This document shows positions 1-9,076 of a DNA stretch of 64,000 nt, one piece after another. The notes beneath the pieces are model-generated. The model was not told the origin of the DNA. It saw nothing but the letters and a program-made list of their open reading frames with translations, and searched no databases. The number at the start of each line of letters is the position of its first letter. The first letter of the stretch is position 1. Made by a program: the position numbers and the translations under genes. The stretch is from the NCBI RefSeq assembly GCF_000744415.1, contig NZ_JQLW01000010.1:144295-208294 (forward strand), given 5' to 3'. This DNA comes from Ghiorsea bivora. GTDB taxonomy: Bacteria > Pseudomonadota > Zetaproteobacteria > Mariprofundales > Mariprofundaceae.

Positions 1-2691
1 AATGACAGAAATTTCCAGATATGGCTTGTCTGCACCTTCAACAAGGTCTGTCGATGGCACCAAACAAGCGCTCAAGGTCACTGAACCACCTTTGGGGGTA
101 AACTTCACTGCGTTAGAGAGCAAGTTATACAAAATCTGCTTCAACTTACGGATATCAACAATGCAGCTTCCAAGCCCCGCATCAATATCCGTGTGCACCG
201 ATACGCCGTGTTTCATCGCTTTTTCACTGATAATGGAGAGACTATTTTCCAACATATCCGAAATAATTACCGCATTCAGTTCCAGTTCCATTTTGCCAGC
301 CTCGATTTTGGATAGGTCGAGAATCTCATTGATTAGCTCCAGTAAATGTTGACCACTATCGAAAATTTCCTTCAAATAATCCCGTTGATCGTGATTCAGT
401 TCGCCAACCGCACCATCTTTGATCAACTCTGAAAAACCGATAATGGCATTGAGCGGCGTACGTAATTCATGACTCATATTAGCCAAAAACTCGGACTTCA
501 TACGGCTAGCGCTTTCCAGCTCTCTGTTTTTACTTTGAATTTCATCACGTTGTTGCTGCAATTGTATAGCTTGCTGTTTGAGCACATCATATTGTTCAAA
601 ATTGTTGAATGCGATTCCCATCTGGGTGACAAACTGCGCTATCAACTTGCGATCTAGCTCATTCATAGGTGCGCTGGCTGCCAATACCAGTACGCCAATT
701 AAGCTGCGTTGAAACAGTATAGGACAGGCCATGACAGCAACTGGCATAAAGGAGAGTATGCCGGCTTCTATCAACAGCCCTCCCTGTTCCGCCTGACCAT
801 CAATTTCCAATATTTGTTGCGCCTTCGCAGCCTGTCCCACCAGCCCTTCACCCATCATTATTTCTGTTTGCATATGATCTGGTGCCCCATGCGAGGCCGC
901 GCAAATCAGCCTGCCTTGCTGCGCCTCATGCAGATAAATCGCAGAAACTGGGAAATCGTGATGTTCAGCCAAAACAGATAAAATATCATGCATCGCTTCA
1001 GCCTTGTCATGCGTGGACGACAGCACAGACATGCAAGCAGCATAGGATTTTTCATAATGAGCATGTTTGATCAGATCTGCATTTTTTGCCGCAATCTCTT
1101 CGGCGGCTTGTGTCAGCTCACTGATGTCTCGGACGATGCCAACAAAGCTATGCTGCTCATCGCTGCGCACCTCGCTAATTGACAGGTCAATCGGAAAGGT
1201 GCTGCCATCCCTGCGCAAGCCAACCAGTTGACGATGCAAAACCCCTAATCTTTCTGTTTCTGTTGCACGCTGGATATAATCATCATGCTGAGAGCGAAAT
1301 GACTCCGGCATCAATATTTTAACATTTTTACCTATCACTTCACTGGCACTATAACCAAAAATATGTTCAGCTGCCCGATTAAAACTCTGAATGATTCCAT
1401 GATGATCAATCGTAATCAGACCATCAGCCATCGACTCCATAATATTCGATAACCGGGCTGTCCTATCCTTCACTTCTCTGGCCAGTTGCGCGGTGGTTTG
1501 CTGTTGCTTTTCAGCAAATGCATTCACCATACCGTACAAGGTTTTGAATTCATCCCTCACCTCATGAACCGGCAATCGGACAGACAAGTCGCCTTGTTGC
1601 AAACGTTCAGACGCCTCAACCAACTGTCCAATCGGACGTACAATTTTTCGCGTAGCTACCCAGGCCACCACAACTAGGCATAATCCGGTTATCAATAATC
1701 CCAACAACAGAATCGAATTACCTGTGCCTTCCAATTCGCTATACAGCAGCTGTTCGGGCATGGTACGCAATAACACCCAATAACGATGGTGGTGATCTCT
1801 TGGCGCCGCATAATATATCTTCTCAAATAATTGTAACTCTCTCGTACCGTCACTGCGTTGCTCTACAGCCACATAACGTTGCTCACTACCCAGCGCTGAC
1901 AATAACCCATATACACTTTCTTCCTCAGCGTCGTCACGACCTAACTCATGAGCAAAACGTTTCTCCATTATAGGGTGCAGCAGATAATGCCCCTGCTCAT
2001 CGAACAAATAGTTTTTTATGCCGTCATGTTCAGCAGGTAACGACTTCAGCAGATAGTCCGCCAATACATTGGCAACCAGCAAACCACGCAACTGCTGTTT
2101 GTCATCGTAAACCGGCACAGCCAGATGAATCACCGCCCGCTGCGGCAGCGTAATGCGACCATGTTCTCGACTGAGAATCATTTCACCTATATATACCGAA
2201 TTTGCTGACATCTTAATAGCCTGCTGAAAATAATTGCACGATGCTTTATTCTGCAAAGCCTGCTGCGGTATAACCCGAATCACACCATTAACGGCATCCA
2301 CGCGCACCATTTCCATACCATTCTCATCAAAATACCGTAATTTCTCAAACCGCCCACCGTGGCTCAGAAATGCTGAAAAAATCTGTTGCATCCGCTGTCT
2401 CCAGACCTCCACGGAGTCACCGGATTCTGGATCAATGCCGCCAGCTGCACGAGCTCGCATAATCGCCTCAACTGGAGGAATGCCACGCAGCGTGAGCAAA
2501 CTTTCTTCAGCAGCATACAATTTGGAGCGCATGCCGACTGCTGCCTTTTCCAAGTCATCCTGAGCCAGTGCCAGGCTGTGTTGCCTGATCAGCTGCATGT
2601 TTTGCCAATAGATAAAACCGCTGGCAATCAGTAAAGAGGTCACCACAAGGCCAGAAACAGCCAGAACAATTTTACCTCGCAACCCCATCAT
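1..2691 (-). CDS. Membrane sensor histidine kinase (HAMP-PAS-GAF-HisKA), 3' end outside window
   Basis: Inner-membrane sensor kinase; 897 codons are visible and the gene runs off the left edge inside the ATPase domain. In order: a membrane segment at residues 5-27, a periplasmic PDC/Cache-like domain to about 310, a second membrane segment at about 322-343, HAMP, PAS (about 412-520), GAF (about 545-690), HisKA with phosphorylatable His741 in an SHELRTPLNAIIGFSEL block, and the start of HATPase. The PAS domain looks FixL-like: His469 and Arg475 in the HDDYIQR stretch and Arg487 align with the haem ligand and pocket residues of FixL. The ATG overlaps the stop of the HD-GYP gene (ATGA), so the two are translationally coupled. 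Whether a receiver follows the kinase core cannot be seen. The family call is certain; haem binding is inference. Confidence 0.93.
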   Translation of the reverse strand, partial: MMGLRGKIVLAVSGLVVTSLLIASGFIYWQNMQLIRQHSLALAQDDLEKAAVGMRSKLYAAEESLLTLRGIPPVEAIMRARAAGGIDPESGDSVEVWRQRMQQIFSAFLSHGGRFEKLRYFDENGMEMVRVDAVNGVIRVIPQQALQNKASCNYFQQAIKMSANSVYIGEMILSREHGRITLPQRAVIHLAVPVYDDKQQLRGLLVANVLADYLLKSLPAEHDGIKNYLFDEQGHYLLHPIMEKRFAHELGRDDAEEESVYGLLSALGSEQRYVAVEQRSDGTRELQLFEKIYYAAPRDHHHRYWVLLRTMPEQLLYSELEGTGNSILLLGLLITGLCLVVVAWVATRKIVRPIGQLVEASERLQQGDLSVRLPVHEVRDEFKTLYGMVNAFAEKQQQTTAQLAREVKDRTARLSNIMESMADGLITIDHHGIIQSFNRAAEHIFGYSASEVIGKNVKILMPESFRSQHDDYIQRATETERLGVLHRQLVGLRRDGSTFPIDLSISEVRSDEQHSFVGIVRDISELTQAAEEIAAKNADLIKHAHYEKSYAACMSVLSSTHDKAEAMHDILSVLAEHHDFPVSAIYLHEAQQGRLICAASHGAPDHMQTEIMMGEGLVGQAAKAQQILEIDGQAEQGGLLIEAGILSFMPVAVMACPILFQRSLIGVLVLAASAPMNELDRKLIAQFVTQMGIAFNNFEQYDVLKQQAIQLQQQRDEIQSKNRELESASRMKSEFLANMSHELRTPLNAIIGFSELIKDGAVGELNHDQRDYLKEIFDSGQHLLELINEILDLSKIEAGKMELELNAVIISDMLENSLSIISEKAMKHGVSVHTDIDAGLGSCIVDIRKLKQILYNLLSNAVKFTPKGGSVTLSACLVPSTDLVEGADKPYLEISVI

Positions 2692-3770
2692 GAAGAGGTG
2701 CCTGTCTCATGAGCATCCGAATACTGATCATACACCTGTGCCAGATAACCGGCAGCCTGAACAAAGGCAGCCAGCACCTCTGGATCAAAATGTCTGGGCT
2801 CTGTACGCCCGTCACCCTCGGTGATAATTGCAAATGCCTTATCATGATCAAACGCCTTTTTGTAAGGGCGTTCACTGCGCAGGGCATCATACACATCACA
2901 TATTTGCATAATCCGGGCTGAAAACGGAATAGCTTCACCCTTCAATCCTTGTGGGTAACCACTACCATCCCAGCGTTCATGATGGCACAGTGCAATACAA
3001 GCTCCCATTTTTAGATGCGGAGAAGAGTGATCTTTAAGAATATTATGCCCGATGGTGGCATGTGATTTCATAATCACCCACTCATCTTCATTCAATGGCC
3101 CCTGCTTGAGCAGGATGTGATCCGGTATGCCGATCTTACCCACATCATGCATCGGACTGGCATGAAAAATCAATTCGCAAAACTCATCATGTTTTTCCAT
3201 TTCTTGCGCCAGATGTTTGGCGTAATAGGATATGCGGCGCACATGTGCGCCAGTTTCATCATCACGATATTCAGCTGCACGCTGCAGCGTCAACAGAGTC
3301 TCTTTGAACGAATTTTGTAAATCCCGGGTACGCTCAGACACTATTGACTCCAGCATTTGGTTGCTGTTTTTCAACTGTTCGCTCAAGGCGTGCAAACGCA
3401 GCATGTTTTTGACTCGGATCATCAGCTCATGCCTGTCGACCGGTTTGCTAACCACCTCTTCAGCGCCGGCATCCAAAGCCCGAATGCGGGACTGCCTGTC
3501 CTCCAGTGCTGTCACCATAATTACCGGCACATCCCTGTCGCTGACCGAGTGTTTCAAACGAGAGGCTACTTCAAAGCCATCCATCTCCGGCATCATAATA
3601 TCCAGCAAGATAATATCGGGCATCTCGTGCGCCACATGCTCCAGCGCGGCTTTGCCACTCTGAACAGTAGATATATTGTGATATTCAGAACTAAGCATAT
3701 TACGCATTAAGCTCAGGTTTTGGGCATTATCATCCACCACTAAAATTTTAGCATTGCTTACATCTAACAT
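2688..3770 (-). CDS. Response regulator with HD-GYP c-di-GMP phosphodiesterase domain
   Basis: Cytoplasmic two-domain regulator of RpfG type, 360 residues. The receiver occupies residues 6-125, with acidic pocket D13-D14, phospho-acceptor D57 in LLDIMMPEMDG and K109. After a helical linker comes the HD-GYP domain, with H176, the H208-D209 pair in MHDVGKIGIPD, the HHERWDGSGYP motif (GYP at 271-273) and a downstream RPYK. These residues are those of active enzymes that cut c-di-GMP. I chose the ATG at 3770 because AAGGGG lies 8 bases upstream; GTG and ATG codons a few residues earlier sit too close to it. The stop overlaps the start of the downstream kinase, so phosphorylation by one of the kinases of this operon is the likely control. 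Confidence 0.95.
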   Translation of the reverse strand: MLDVSNAKILVVDDNAQNLSLMRNMLSSEYHNISTVQSGKAALEHVAHEMPDIILLDIMMPEMDGFEVASRLKHSVSDRDVPVIMVTALEDRQSRIRALDAGAEEVVSKPVDRHELMIRVKNMLRLHALSEQLKNSNQMLESIVSERTRDLQNSFKETLLTLQRAAEYRDDETGAHVRRISYYAKHLAQEMEKHDEFCELIFHASPMHDVGKIGIPDHILLKQGPLNEDEWVIMKSHATIGHNILKDHSSPHLKMGACIALCHHERWDGSGYPQGLKGEAIPFSARIMQICDVYDALRSERPYKKAFDHDKAFAIITEGDGRTEPRHFDPEVLAAFVQAAGYLAQVYDQYSDAHETGTSS

Positions 3771-3880
3771 ACCCATCACCCCTTATCCAAAATCCAATTT
3801 CATCTTATTTTCCGCTACCAGTCGTATGTCTCAGTTGTTTGCTGACATGCCAGAACAGCCCCTAGGCATCCTCTGCATGA

Positions 3881-4198
3881 TTAGAACAAGCTGCATGACT
3901 TACAACTACATCCACGCTCTGATTCAGCAACTCTTGATAAAAACGCTGCTGCCATGGCAGCCTGCCTTGCATGGGCATGCAGCATCAGAATCAGGCACTC
4001 CTGAGCTTGTCCACCATAGGTAATCAGCTCATGCGAACGAGCCATACGTGTGATAATACTGGTAACATGCAAAAAGTCTGCACCCTCAGGCAAGCGTAGG
4101 CAGAGCAATGCAAACGGCACATGGTTGCGTTGTTTCATATTTTCAATCGCATACCATCGAGGTAAATAGTCCAAAAACAACCAGCATTGATCAATCAT
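3881..4198 (-). CDS. Small degenerate GGDEF-like protein
   Basis: A 105-residue protein that starts inside the last codons of the receiver gene upstream (ATGATTGA overlap) behind an AGGA site, so it is very probably translated. Its core reads like the middle of a GGDEF domain: a PFALLCLRLP strand, a helix, then SHELITYGGQAQE followed by LILMLH and an alanine-rich helix. In active cyclases this place reads xDxxxRYGGDEFxxLLP. The loop GGQAQE lacks the Asp/Glu pair and the RxxD inhibitory site is RSHE, and the N-terminal third of a normal domain is missing, so catalysis is very unlikely. It may bind a partner or nucleotide. Assignment to the GGDEF fold is by motif pattern only; a novel small protein is the alternative. 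Confidence 0.7.
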   Translation of the reverse strand: MIDQCWLFLDYLPRWYAIENMKQRNHVPFALLCLRLPEGADFLHVTSIITRMARSHELITYGGQAQECLILMLHAHARQAAMAAAFLSRVAESERGCSCKSCSLF

Positions 4199-4571
4199 GA
4201 TTTCCTGCTTCTAGGTGTTGGGCAACCGTGACCAAGAACTGTTTGTAATCAATAGGTTTGGTCACATAATCATCGCAGCCACCAGCCAGCATACGCTCCC
4301 TATCGCCCTTCATGGCAAAAGCAGTAAGCGCGATGACAGGAATATCACGTGTAGCAGGGTTTTGTTTCAACCTAGCTGTTGCGGTCAAACCATCCATGCC
4401 TGGCAACTGTATATCCATCAAAATCAAATCTGGATGTTCTGACTCCACCAGCAATAGACCAGCCTCTGCACTCATTGCCGAACAAACATTGTAACCGGCA
4501 CTGTTCAATATGGCCGAAACCAGCTTCAAATTGGCTAGGTTATCTTCAATAATCAAAATCATATCGCTCAT
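4191..4571 (-). CDS. Stand-alone receiver (CheY/DivK-like response regulator)
   Basis: A single receiver domain of 126 residues with no output domain. The acidic pair E9-D10, phospho-acceptor D53 in LILMDIQLPGMDG, a switch Thr in VIALTAFAMKGD and Lys in DDYVTKPID are all present, so it should be phosphorylated. The ATG at 4571 follows GAGGAGA by six bases; the longer reading frame upstream runs into the kinase gene and has no better site. It sits 10 bases after the hybrid kinase stop and overlaps the small GGDEF-like gene downstream by 8 bases. Stand-alone receivers next to hybrid kinases usually shuttle phosphate or act by protein contact; which kinase feeds it is unknown. Confidence 0.93.
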   Translation of the reverse strand: MSDMILIIEDNLANLKLVSAILNSAGYNVCSAMSAEAGLLLVESEHPDLILMDIQLPGMDGLTATARLKQNPATRDIPVIALTAFAMKGDRERMLAGGCDDYVTKPIDYKQFLVTVAQHLEAGNHD

Positions 4572-4581
4572 GGATATCTCC

Positions 4582-7500
4582 TCAGGATGCAGCCAGTTGT
4601 TTACTATGATAAGTCGCACGCTTAACTTCATTGATAAAGTTATTGTGATTAAAACTACTCTTTTGCATCACTTTAATGATATCGCCATTGAGTTGTCGGC
4701 GATCCTTTTCATCCAGCTCCTTAGCCGTCAAAATGATGATGGGGATTAAAGCCATTTTCGGCATCTTTTTCAGTTTATCGACAACATCGAATCCACTGAA
4801 TTTGGGCATCATCAGGTCGAGAATAATGAGATCTGGGCAGGCTGATTCAGCGATATCAATAGCCTCCTTGCCCCCGTAGGCCTTAAGTACATCACAACCG
4901 ACTGTCGACAAATGTTTGGCAACCAGTTCCACTGCTTTGGGATCATCATCAACCACTAGCACACGTTTACCTTCAAGTGAAAAGTCCAGTCCTGCAATAG
5001 CACCAATCAGCGTTTGTCGTTCCACAGGTTTTTGCAAAACATCGGCTGCCCCGAGAGAAAAACCTTTTCCCGAATCGGCTACGATTGACACCACAACAAT
5101 GGGAATCTGAGCTGTATCCGACTGCTGCTTAAGCATGTGCATCAAATCCCAGCCATCCATACCTGGTAACATAATATCTAAGGTAATCAAATCGGGGCGT
5201 TCATCAGCAATCATTTCTAGCGCCTGTTCGGCGCTGATAGCATGACGAGTGGCATATCCAGCCCGTTCAAGCTGTATTTTCATTAAAGCCGCCGCTTTTT
5301 CGTCATCTTCGACAATCAGTACGTTATGATGATTTGATATGAGTTTTTTCACCCCGTGCTGATTTTCCTGCAGGCGCAAAGTAGATGTCTGCCTCTCAGC
5401 TTCCTGTTTGGACACCAGATACGGCAACCAAACGACAAAGATGCTACCCTCATCCGTAGCACTCTTCAGCCCCACTGTGCCGCCATGCAGCTCAGCCAAT
5501 CGCTTGAGTATTACCAAGCCCAATCCCGTGCCTTCATAAGCCTTGGTTAACATGCTTTCCAATTGCTGAAACGGTGTAAACAGCTGTTGCTGATCCTCAG
5601 GGCTGATACCGATACCAGTATCAGAAACCATAATCTCCAAAAACTCTGCCGCAGGTGAGGCAGGCGCATTGACAGCCGAGGGATGGTTCTCATCAGCCAC
5701 ATGCAACGCATCGGCCATGACGCGCCGTACTGTAAACTTCACACGACCACCATCAGGAGTAAACTTCACAGCATTGGACAGCATATTGTAAATCATCTGT
5801 TTGGTCTTACGCGCATCGAGGTAACATTCCGATAAATTGTCCGCAAAATCGCAATCCAGCCGAAGATGATGCTCCAGCATTTTTTCCTTGATCATCGAAA
5901 CGCTGTTTTGCAGCACCTCACTAAGATGAACTGGTTCCAAATCCAGCTCCATTTTTCCAGCTTCAATTTTAGACAGATCCAGAATATCGTTAATCAGCGA
6001 AAGCAAGTGCTTACCACTGGTGTATATATCAGTCACAAAGTCTTTTTGATCTGCCTGTAACTCACCGCCCAGCCCATCTTTCAATAGCTCGGAAAAACCA
6101 ATAATAGCATTGAGTGGCGTGCGTAATTCATGGCTCATATTAGCCAAAAATTCCGATTTCATCCGATTCGCCTGCTCCAGCTGTGTATTTTTTACCTTAA
6201 TTTCATCACTGTGCATTTTTAATTCTTCAGCCAAGTTTGTTAGCGCCTGATGCTGGGTAATATTATTCAGTGCAACACCCATTTGTCGGCAAAGACGTTC
6301 AATAAAGACTCGATCTATTTCCAGTAGCGGTTTGGTAGAGGCCAGCACCAACACGGCCAAAGCGCGCTCCTGAAAACAGATGGGTGCTACAATAACTGCT
6401 GCAGGTGAGAATGATAATAGACCCGTATCGATAGAGATGATATGAGCCCCTTCTAACTCATCCAAAACAGTCAACTCCCTATCCCGAAACGCTTGACCAA
6501 GCACGCCCTCACCCATCTGAAAGCTATCTGGCAATGACCCCGGAATGCCATGATCCGCAGCCCTTGTCAGTTTACCACTCCATTCATCATACAAATAAAC
6601 TGCAGACACAGGAAACGGGTGCTGTTGAGACAGTACCTCAAGCGTACCGTTCAGCACATCTTCCTGCTCCAGACTTTTGGCATACAGGCTGACTATTTTA
6701 CCGTAACTCGCCTCATACCTATTACGTATAGCAATCTCGTGATTCTTTGCTGTCATACTCGCTTCCATCCGTTTGCGCTCAGCGATTTCCTTCTCAAAAT
6801 CTGCCCGGGAAGCCGTCAGTGTTTTCAAATTGACAACCATCTCGTCAAAGGCACGTGATAACAGCCCAATCTCATCATCACGGTCTGTACTCACTTTATG
6901 ATCCAGATTCCCCTGTCCGATAATGGCAATACCCCGCCTGAGCTCCTGAATCGGAGCAGAAAATGATCGGGCTGCAGCCATGGCAACCAGAACAATCAAT
7001 ACCAGCACTACTCCCCCCACCAACAACGCCAGATGCCTAAGCGAAACCACAGGAGCAAAAGCTTCCGACACATCTATTTTAGATACCATACCCCAACGCA
7101 TGGATGGAATATAACGCCAGACAGCAATCACCGCTTCACCACGATAATCCACAGATACACCGGAACCTTCATGCCCACGCACAGCCTCTTGAATGGGAAA
7201 CCCACGGCTTTGCCCGAATGCTACCCTACGATGCATCGCTGCAGATGGGTCATGACGCAATACATTTAGAAACAATGCATAACCATGTTTTTCCTGGGCA
7301 ATCAGTGTTTCACCACTATGCCCCAAACCCGTCGTCTGTTGCACCAAGTCATAAACAGGCTGCATATCTGTTTCCAAGGCCAGCACACCAATAAACGTCC
7401 CATCTTCCCCAAACAACGGGGCCGTCGCAAGCATCTCATAACCACCCCCGATATCATCCCCATGTTTAAATGCCTTCCTCACTTCAATGATATCACTCAG

Positions 7501-7965
7501 GTATATCCGATGTTTCCCTTCCTCAAATGCATGCCTATCCACCAGCGGTTTGCCCATATCGATGGCTGCATGTGCCTGATTCGACACATAAACGACTTTG
7601 CCATCCGGAGATAACAGCATAATATCTTTAAATCCCTTGATTTTCTGCAGCGTCTCAAGCTGTCCATCCAGGCTCTTCTTGGCTCGAATATATGCCGGGT
7701 TCTGCTGATCATGTGCGAAGCGGATGAGCAACGGCAGATTGGTTTTTATATTATAATAGTCTTGAGCTATAGCCGCATCACGTTGCAAATCTTGCATAAA
7801 TCTTTCAATGGCACGCACCTTCAGATCCGCAATACTTTCCAATGCTGCTATACGGTTGCTTTTCAGCAGTGATTCTGCCTCATGAAAAAAAACAGTGCTG
7901 ATAAACAACATGGGTAATAACGCCATGCACAAAAGAATTATCATGAGTTTCTGTTTAATCTGCAT
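4582..7965 (-). CDS. Hybrid sensor histidine kinase, dCache-HAMP-GAF-HisKA-HATPase-REC-REC
   Basis: Inner-membrane hybrid kinase of 1127 residues. A membrane segment near residues 8-28 is followed by a large periplasmic dCache-type ligand domain (about 35-300), a second membrane segment at about 312-335, HAMP (about 336-388), GAF (about 438-575), HisKA with His612 in SHELRTPLNAIIGFSELL, an ATPase with a DTGIGI box and GTGLGL lid, and two tandem receivers starting near 880 (LIVEDDE) and 998 (LVVDDDP). Both receivers keep their Asp and Lys residues. No HPt domain follows, so the receivers may pass phosphate to an HPt protein elsewhere or only tune the kinase. I chose ATG 7965 behind GAGGGGTGG; the earlier ATG would overlap the upstream receiver gene. 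Confidence 0.95.
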   Translation of the reverse strand: MQIKQKLMIILLCMALLPMLFISTVFFHEAESLLKSNRIAALESIADLKVRAIERFMQDLQRDAAIAQDYYNIKTNLPLLIRFAHDQQNPAYIRAKKSLDGQLETLQKIKGFKDIMLLSPDGKVVYVSNQAHAAIDMGKPLVDRHAFEEGKHRIYLSDIIEVRKAFKHGDDIGGGYEMLATAPLFGEDGTFIGVLALETDMQPVYDLVQQTTGLGHSGETLIAQEKHGYALFLNVLRHDPSAAMHRRVAFGQSRGFPIQEAVRGHEGSGVSVDYRGEAVIAVWRYIPSMRWGMVSKIDVSEAFAPVVSLRHLALLVGGVVLVLIVLVAMAAARSFSAPIQELRRGIAIIGQGNLDHKVSTDRDDEIGLLSRAFDEMVVNLKTLTASRADFEKEIAERKRMEASMTAKNHEIAIRNRYEASYGKIVSLYAKSLEQEDVLNGTLEVLSQQHPFPVSAVYLYDEWSGKLTRAADHGIPGSLPDSFQMGEGVLGQAFRDRELTVLDELEGAHIISIDTGLLSFSPAAVIVAPICFQERALAVLVLASTKPLLEIDRVFIERLCRQMGVALNNITQHQALTNLAEELKMHSDEIKVKNTQLEQANRMKSEFLANMSHELRTPLNAIIGFSELLKDGLGGELQADQKDFVTDIYTSGKHLLSLINDILDLSKIEAGKMELDLEPVHLSEVLQNSVSMIKEKMLEHHLRLDCDFADNLSECYLDARKTKQMIYNMLSNAVKFTPDGGRVKFTVRRVMADALHVADENHPSAVNAPASPAAEFLEIMVSDTGIGISPEDQQQLFTPFQQLESMLTKAYEGTGLGLVILKRLAELHGGTVGLKSATDEGSIFVVWLPYLVSKQEAERQTSTLRLQENQHGVKKLISNHHNVLIVEDDEKAAALMKIQLERAGYATRHAISAEQALEMIADERPDLITLDIMLPGMDGWDLMHMLKQQSDTAQIPIVVVSIVADSGKGFSLGAADVLQKPVERQTLIGAIAGLDFSLEGKRVLVVDDDPKAVELVAKHLSTVGCDVLKAYGGKEAIDIAESACPDLIILDLMMPKFSGFDVVDKLKKMPKMALIPIIILTAKELDEKDRRQLNGDIIKVMQKSSFNHNNFINEVKRATYHSKQLAAS

Positions 7966-8000
7966 TGATCCACCCCTCTTCCCCACATAAGCACAAATAT

Positions 8001-8390
8001 TCACAGCTCATCATTGTCGCCCCGCCTATCAAGCAGCGTTTGCACTTGTGCGACAAATTCCTCAACCTTAAAAGGTTTGGAAACATAAGCATCAAAACCA
8101 AGTTCAATCAGACGTTTGTAGTCATTCGTCATAGCCATGGCTGTCAACGCCACGATAGGGATATCTCGGGTACGTTCTTCTCCACGCAGTTCATGCAGTG
8201 CCCCGATACCGCCGAGACCCGGCATCATAATATCCAGCACGATCAGATCTGGTGGAGGCTGCTGCATGGCCAGTTGAACTACGGCTTCTCCGCAACTCGC
8301 TTGCTGGGCCTGGTGTCCAGATTGTTTCAAAATCTCACATGCCAAAGTAAGATTGAGCGGGTCGTCATCCGCCACCAAAATGTTAGCCAC
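8001..8390 (-). CDS. Stand-alone receiver (CheY-like response regulator)
   Basis: A 129-residue single receiver domain: acidic cluster D8-D10, phospho-acceptor D53 in IVLDIMMPGLGG, switch Thr in IVALTAMAMT and Lys in AYVSKPFK. The start is a GTG at 8390 behind GAGGGAT; it overlaps the end of the HTH-receiver gene by 8 bases. It is the first of two lone receivers flanking the hybrid kinase. The two resemble each other in motif layout (both have an ALTAxAM switch region), which suggests duplication within the cluster. It is probably a phosphate shuttle or a protein-contact output. Confidence 0.93.
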   Translation of the reverse strand: MANILVADDDPLNLTLACEILKQSGHQAQQASCGEAVVQLAMQQPPPDLIVLDIMMPGLGGIGALHELRGEERTRDIPIVALTAMAMTNDYKRLIELGFDAYVSKPFKVEEFVAQVQTLLDRRGDNDEL

Positions 8391-9000
8391 GATATCCCTC
8401 GCTATATTGTTTCGGTTCAGATGGCTGGTTAGGCGCTAACAAACCCTGAATCGTCTCAAGCAACTGCACTATACTGACTGGCTTAAATAAGGTGGCATCT
8501 GGTTTGGCCGCCTTGATATTTTTTAGTACCAAACTGCTGTCTTGAGCTCCCGTCAATACAACAATTCGCATGTTTTCAACCAATACGGGGTTCTCACGTA
8601 AACGCCTCATCACTTCCAAACCATTAATATCCGGCATCATAATATCCAGAATCATCAAATCAGGTTTAAGGTCGCCAACTCTAATCAACCCACTATAACC
8701 ATCCCCTACACAAGAGACTTCACATGGCAACAAACTCAGCTTCATAGCGCTACGCACCAGCTCGCAGACTGCAGGATCATCATCAACAACAAGTATCTTG
8801 TATAATCTCTCTTGAAGCTCAATTGGCACCGACATACCGTTTGTTTGTAAAAAACGCAGCAACGACGTACCCACAATGCGCCAGCGCCCCCCAGGGGAAA
8901 TAACCGCTTCGATATCTCCCCTGCGAACCCAACCTTTAACAGTATTGATATGTACGCAACAAATTCTCGCCGCCTCACCCGTAGTAAAATATTGTTTCAT
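8383..9000 (-). CDS. Excisionase/BldC-type HTH-receiver transcription regulator
   Basis: A 205-residue DNA-binding response regulator with inverted domain order. Residues 1-55 form a MerR/excisionase-like winged helix (TTGEAARICCVHINTVKGW, then RRGDIEA, GGRWRI). Residues 68-190 form a receiver with D73-D75, phospho-acceptor D119 in LMILDIMMPDING, a switch Thr in VLTGA and Lys in TLFKPV. Most response regulators carry DNA-binding domains at the C terminus. The ATG at 9000 has GTGAGG upstream; an upstream extension to 9123 would run through the promoter and is rejected. It is the first gene of the operon and sits just behind its promoter and a palindrome, so it probably controls its own operon. 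Confidence 0.93.
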   Translation of the reverse strand: MKQYFTTGEAARICCVHINTVKGWVRRGDIEAVISPGGRWRIVGTSLLRFLQTNGMSVPIELQERLYKILVVDDDPAVCELVRSAMKLSLLPCEVSCVGDGYSGLIRVGDLKPDLMILDIMMPDINGLEVMRRLRENPVLVENMRIVVLTGAQDSSLVLKNIKAAKPDATLFKPVSIVQLLETIQGLLAPNQPSEPKQYSEGYRG

Positions 9001-9030
9001 GCATGCCTCACAAAAGTAACTGTATATGAC

Positions 9031-9059
9031 AGTATAGACAGTAGTGACGAATATGTCAA
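9031..9059 (-). promoter_or_regulatory. Sigma70-type promoter of the signalling operon
   Basis: Read on the minus strand, TTGACA (9059-9054) and TATACT (9036-9031) are separated by exactly 17 bases, a near-consensus sigma70 promoter. It lies about 30 bases upstream of the ATG of the HTH-receiver gene and faces it. The spacer carries CTGTC repeats that could be a binding site for the regulator. Confidence 0.8.
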
Positions 9060-9060
9060 T

Positions 9061-9076
9061 GTATATTATGATATAC
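9061..9076. promoter_or_regulatory. Candidate operator palindrome next to the -35 box
   Basis: GTATAT and ATATAC form perfect 6-base arms around a 4-base centre, immediately upstream of the -35 element. Placement and symmetry fit a dimeric regulator site, possibly for the HTH-receiver protein encoded next to it. The sequence is AT-rich, so chance symmetry is possible. Confidence 0.45.
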
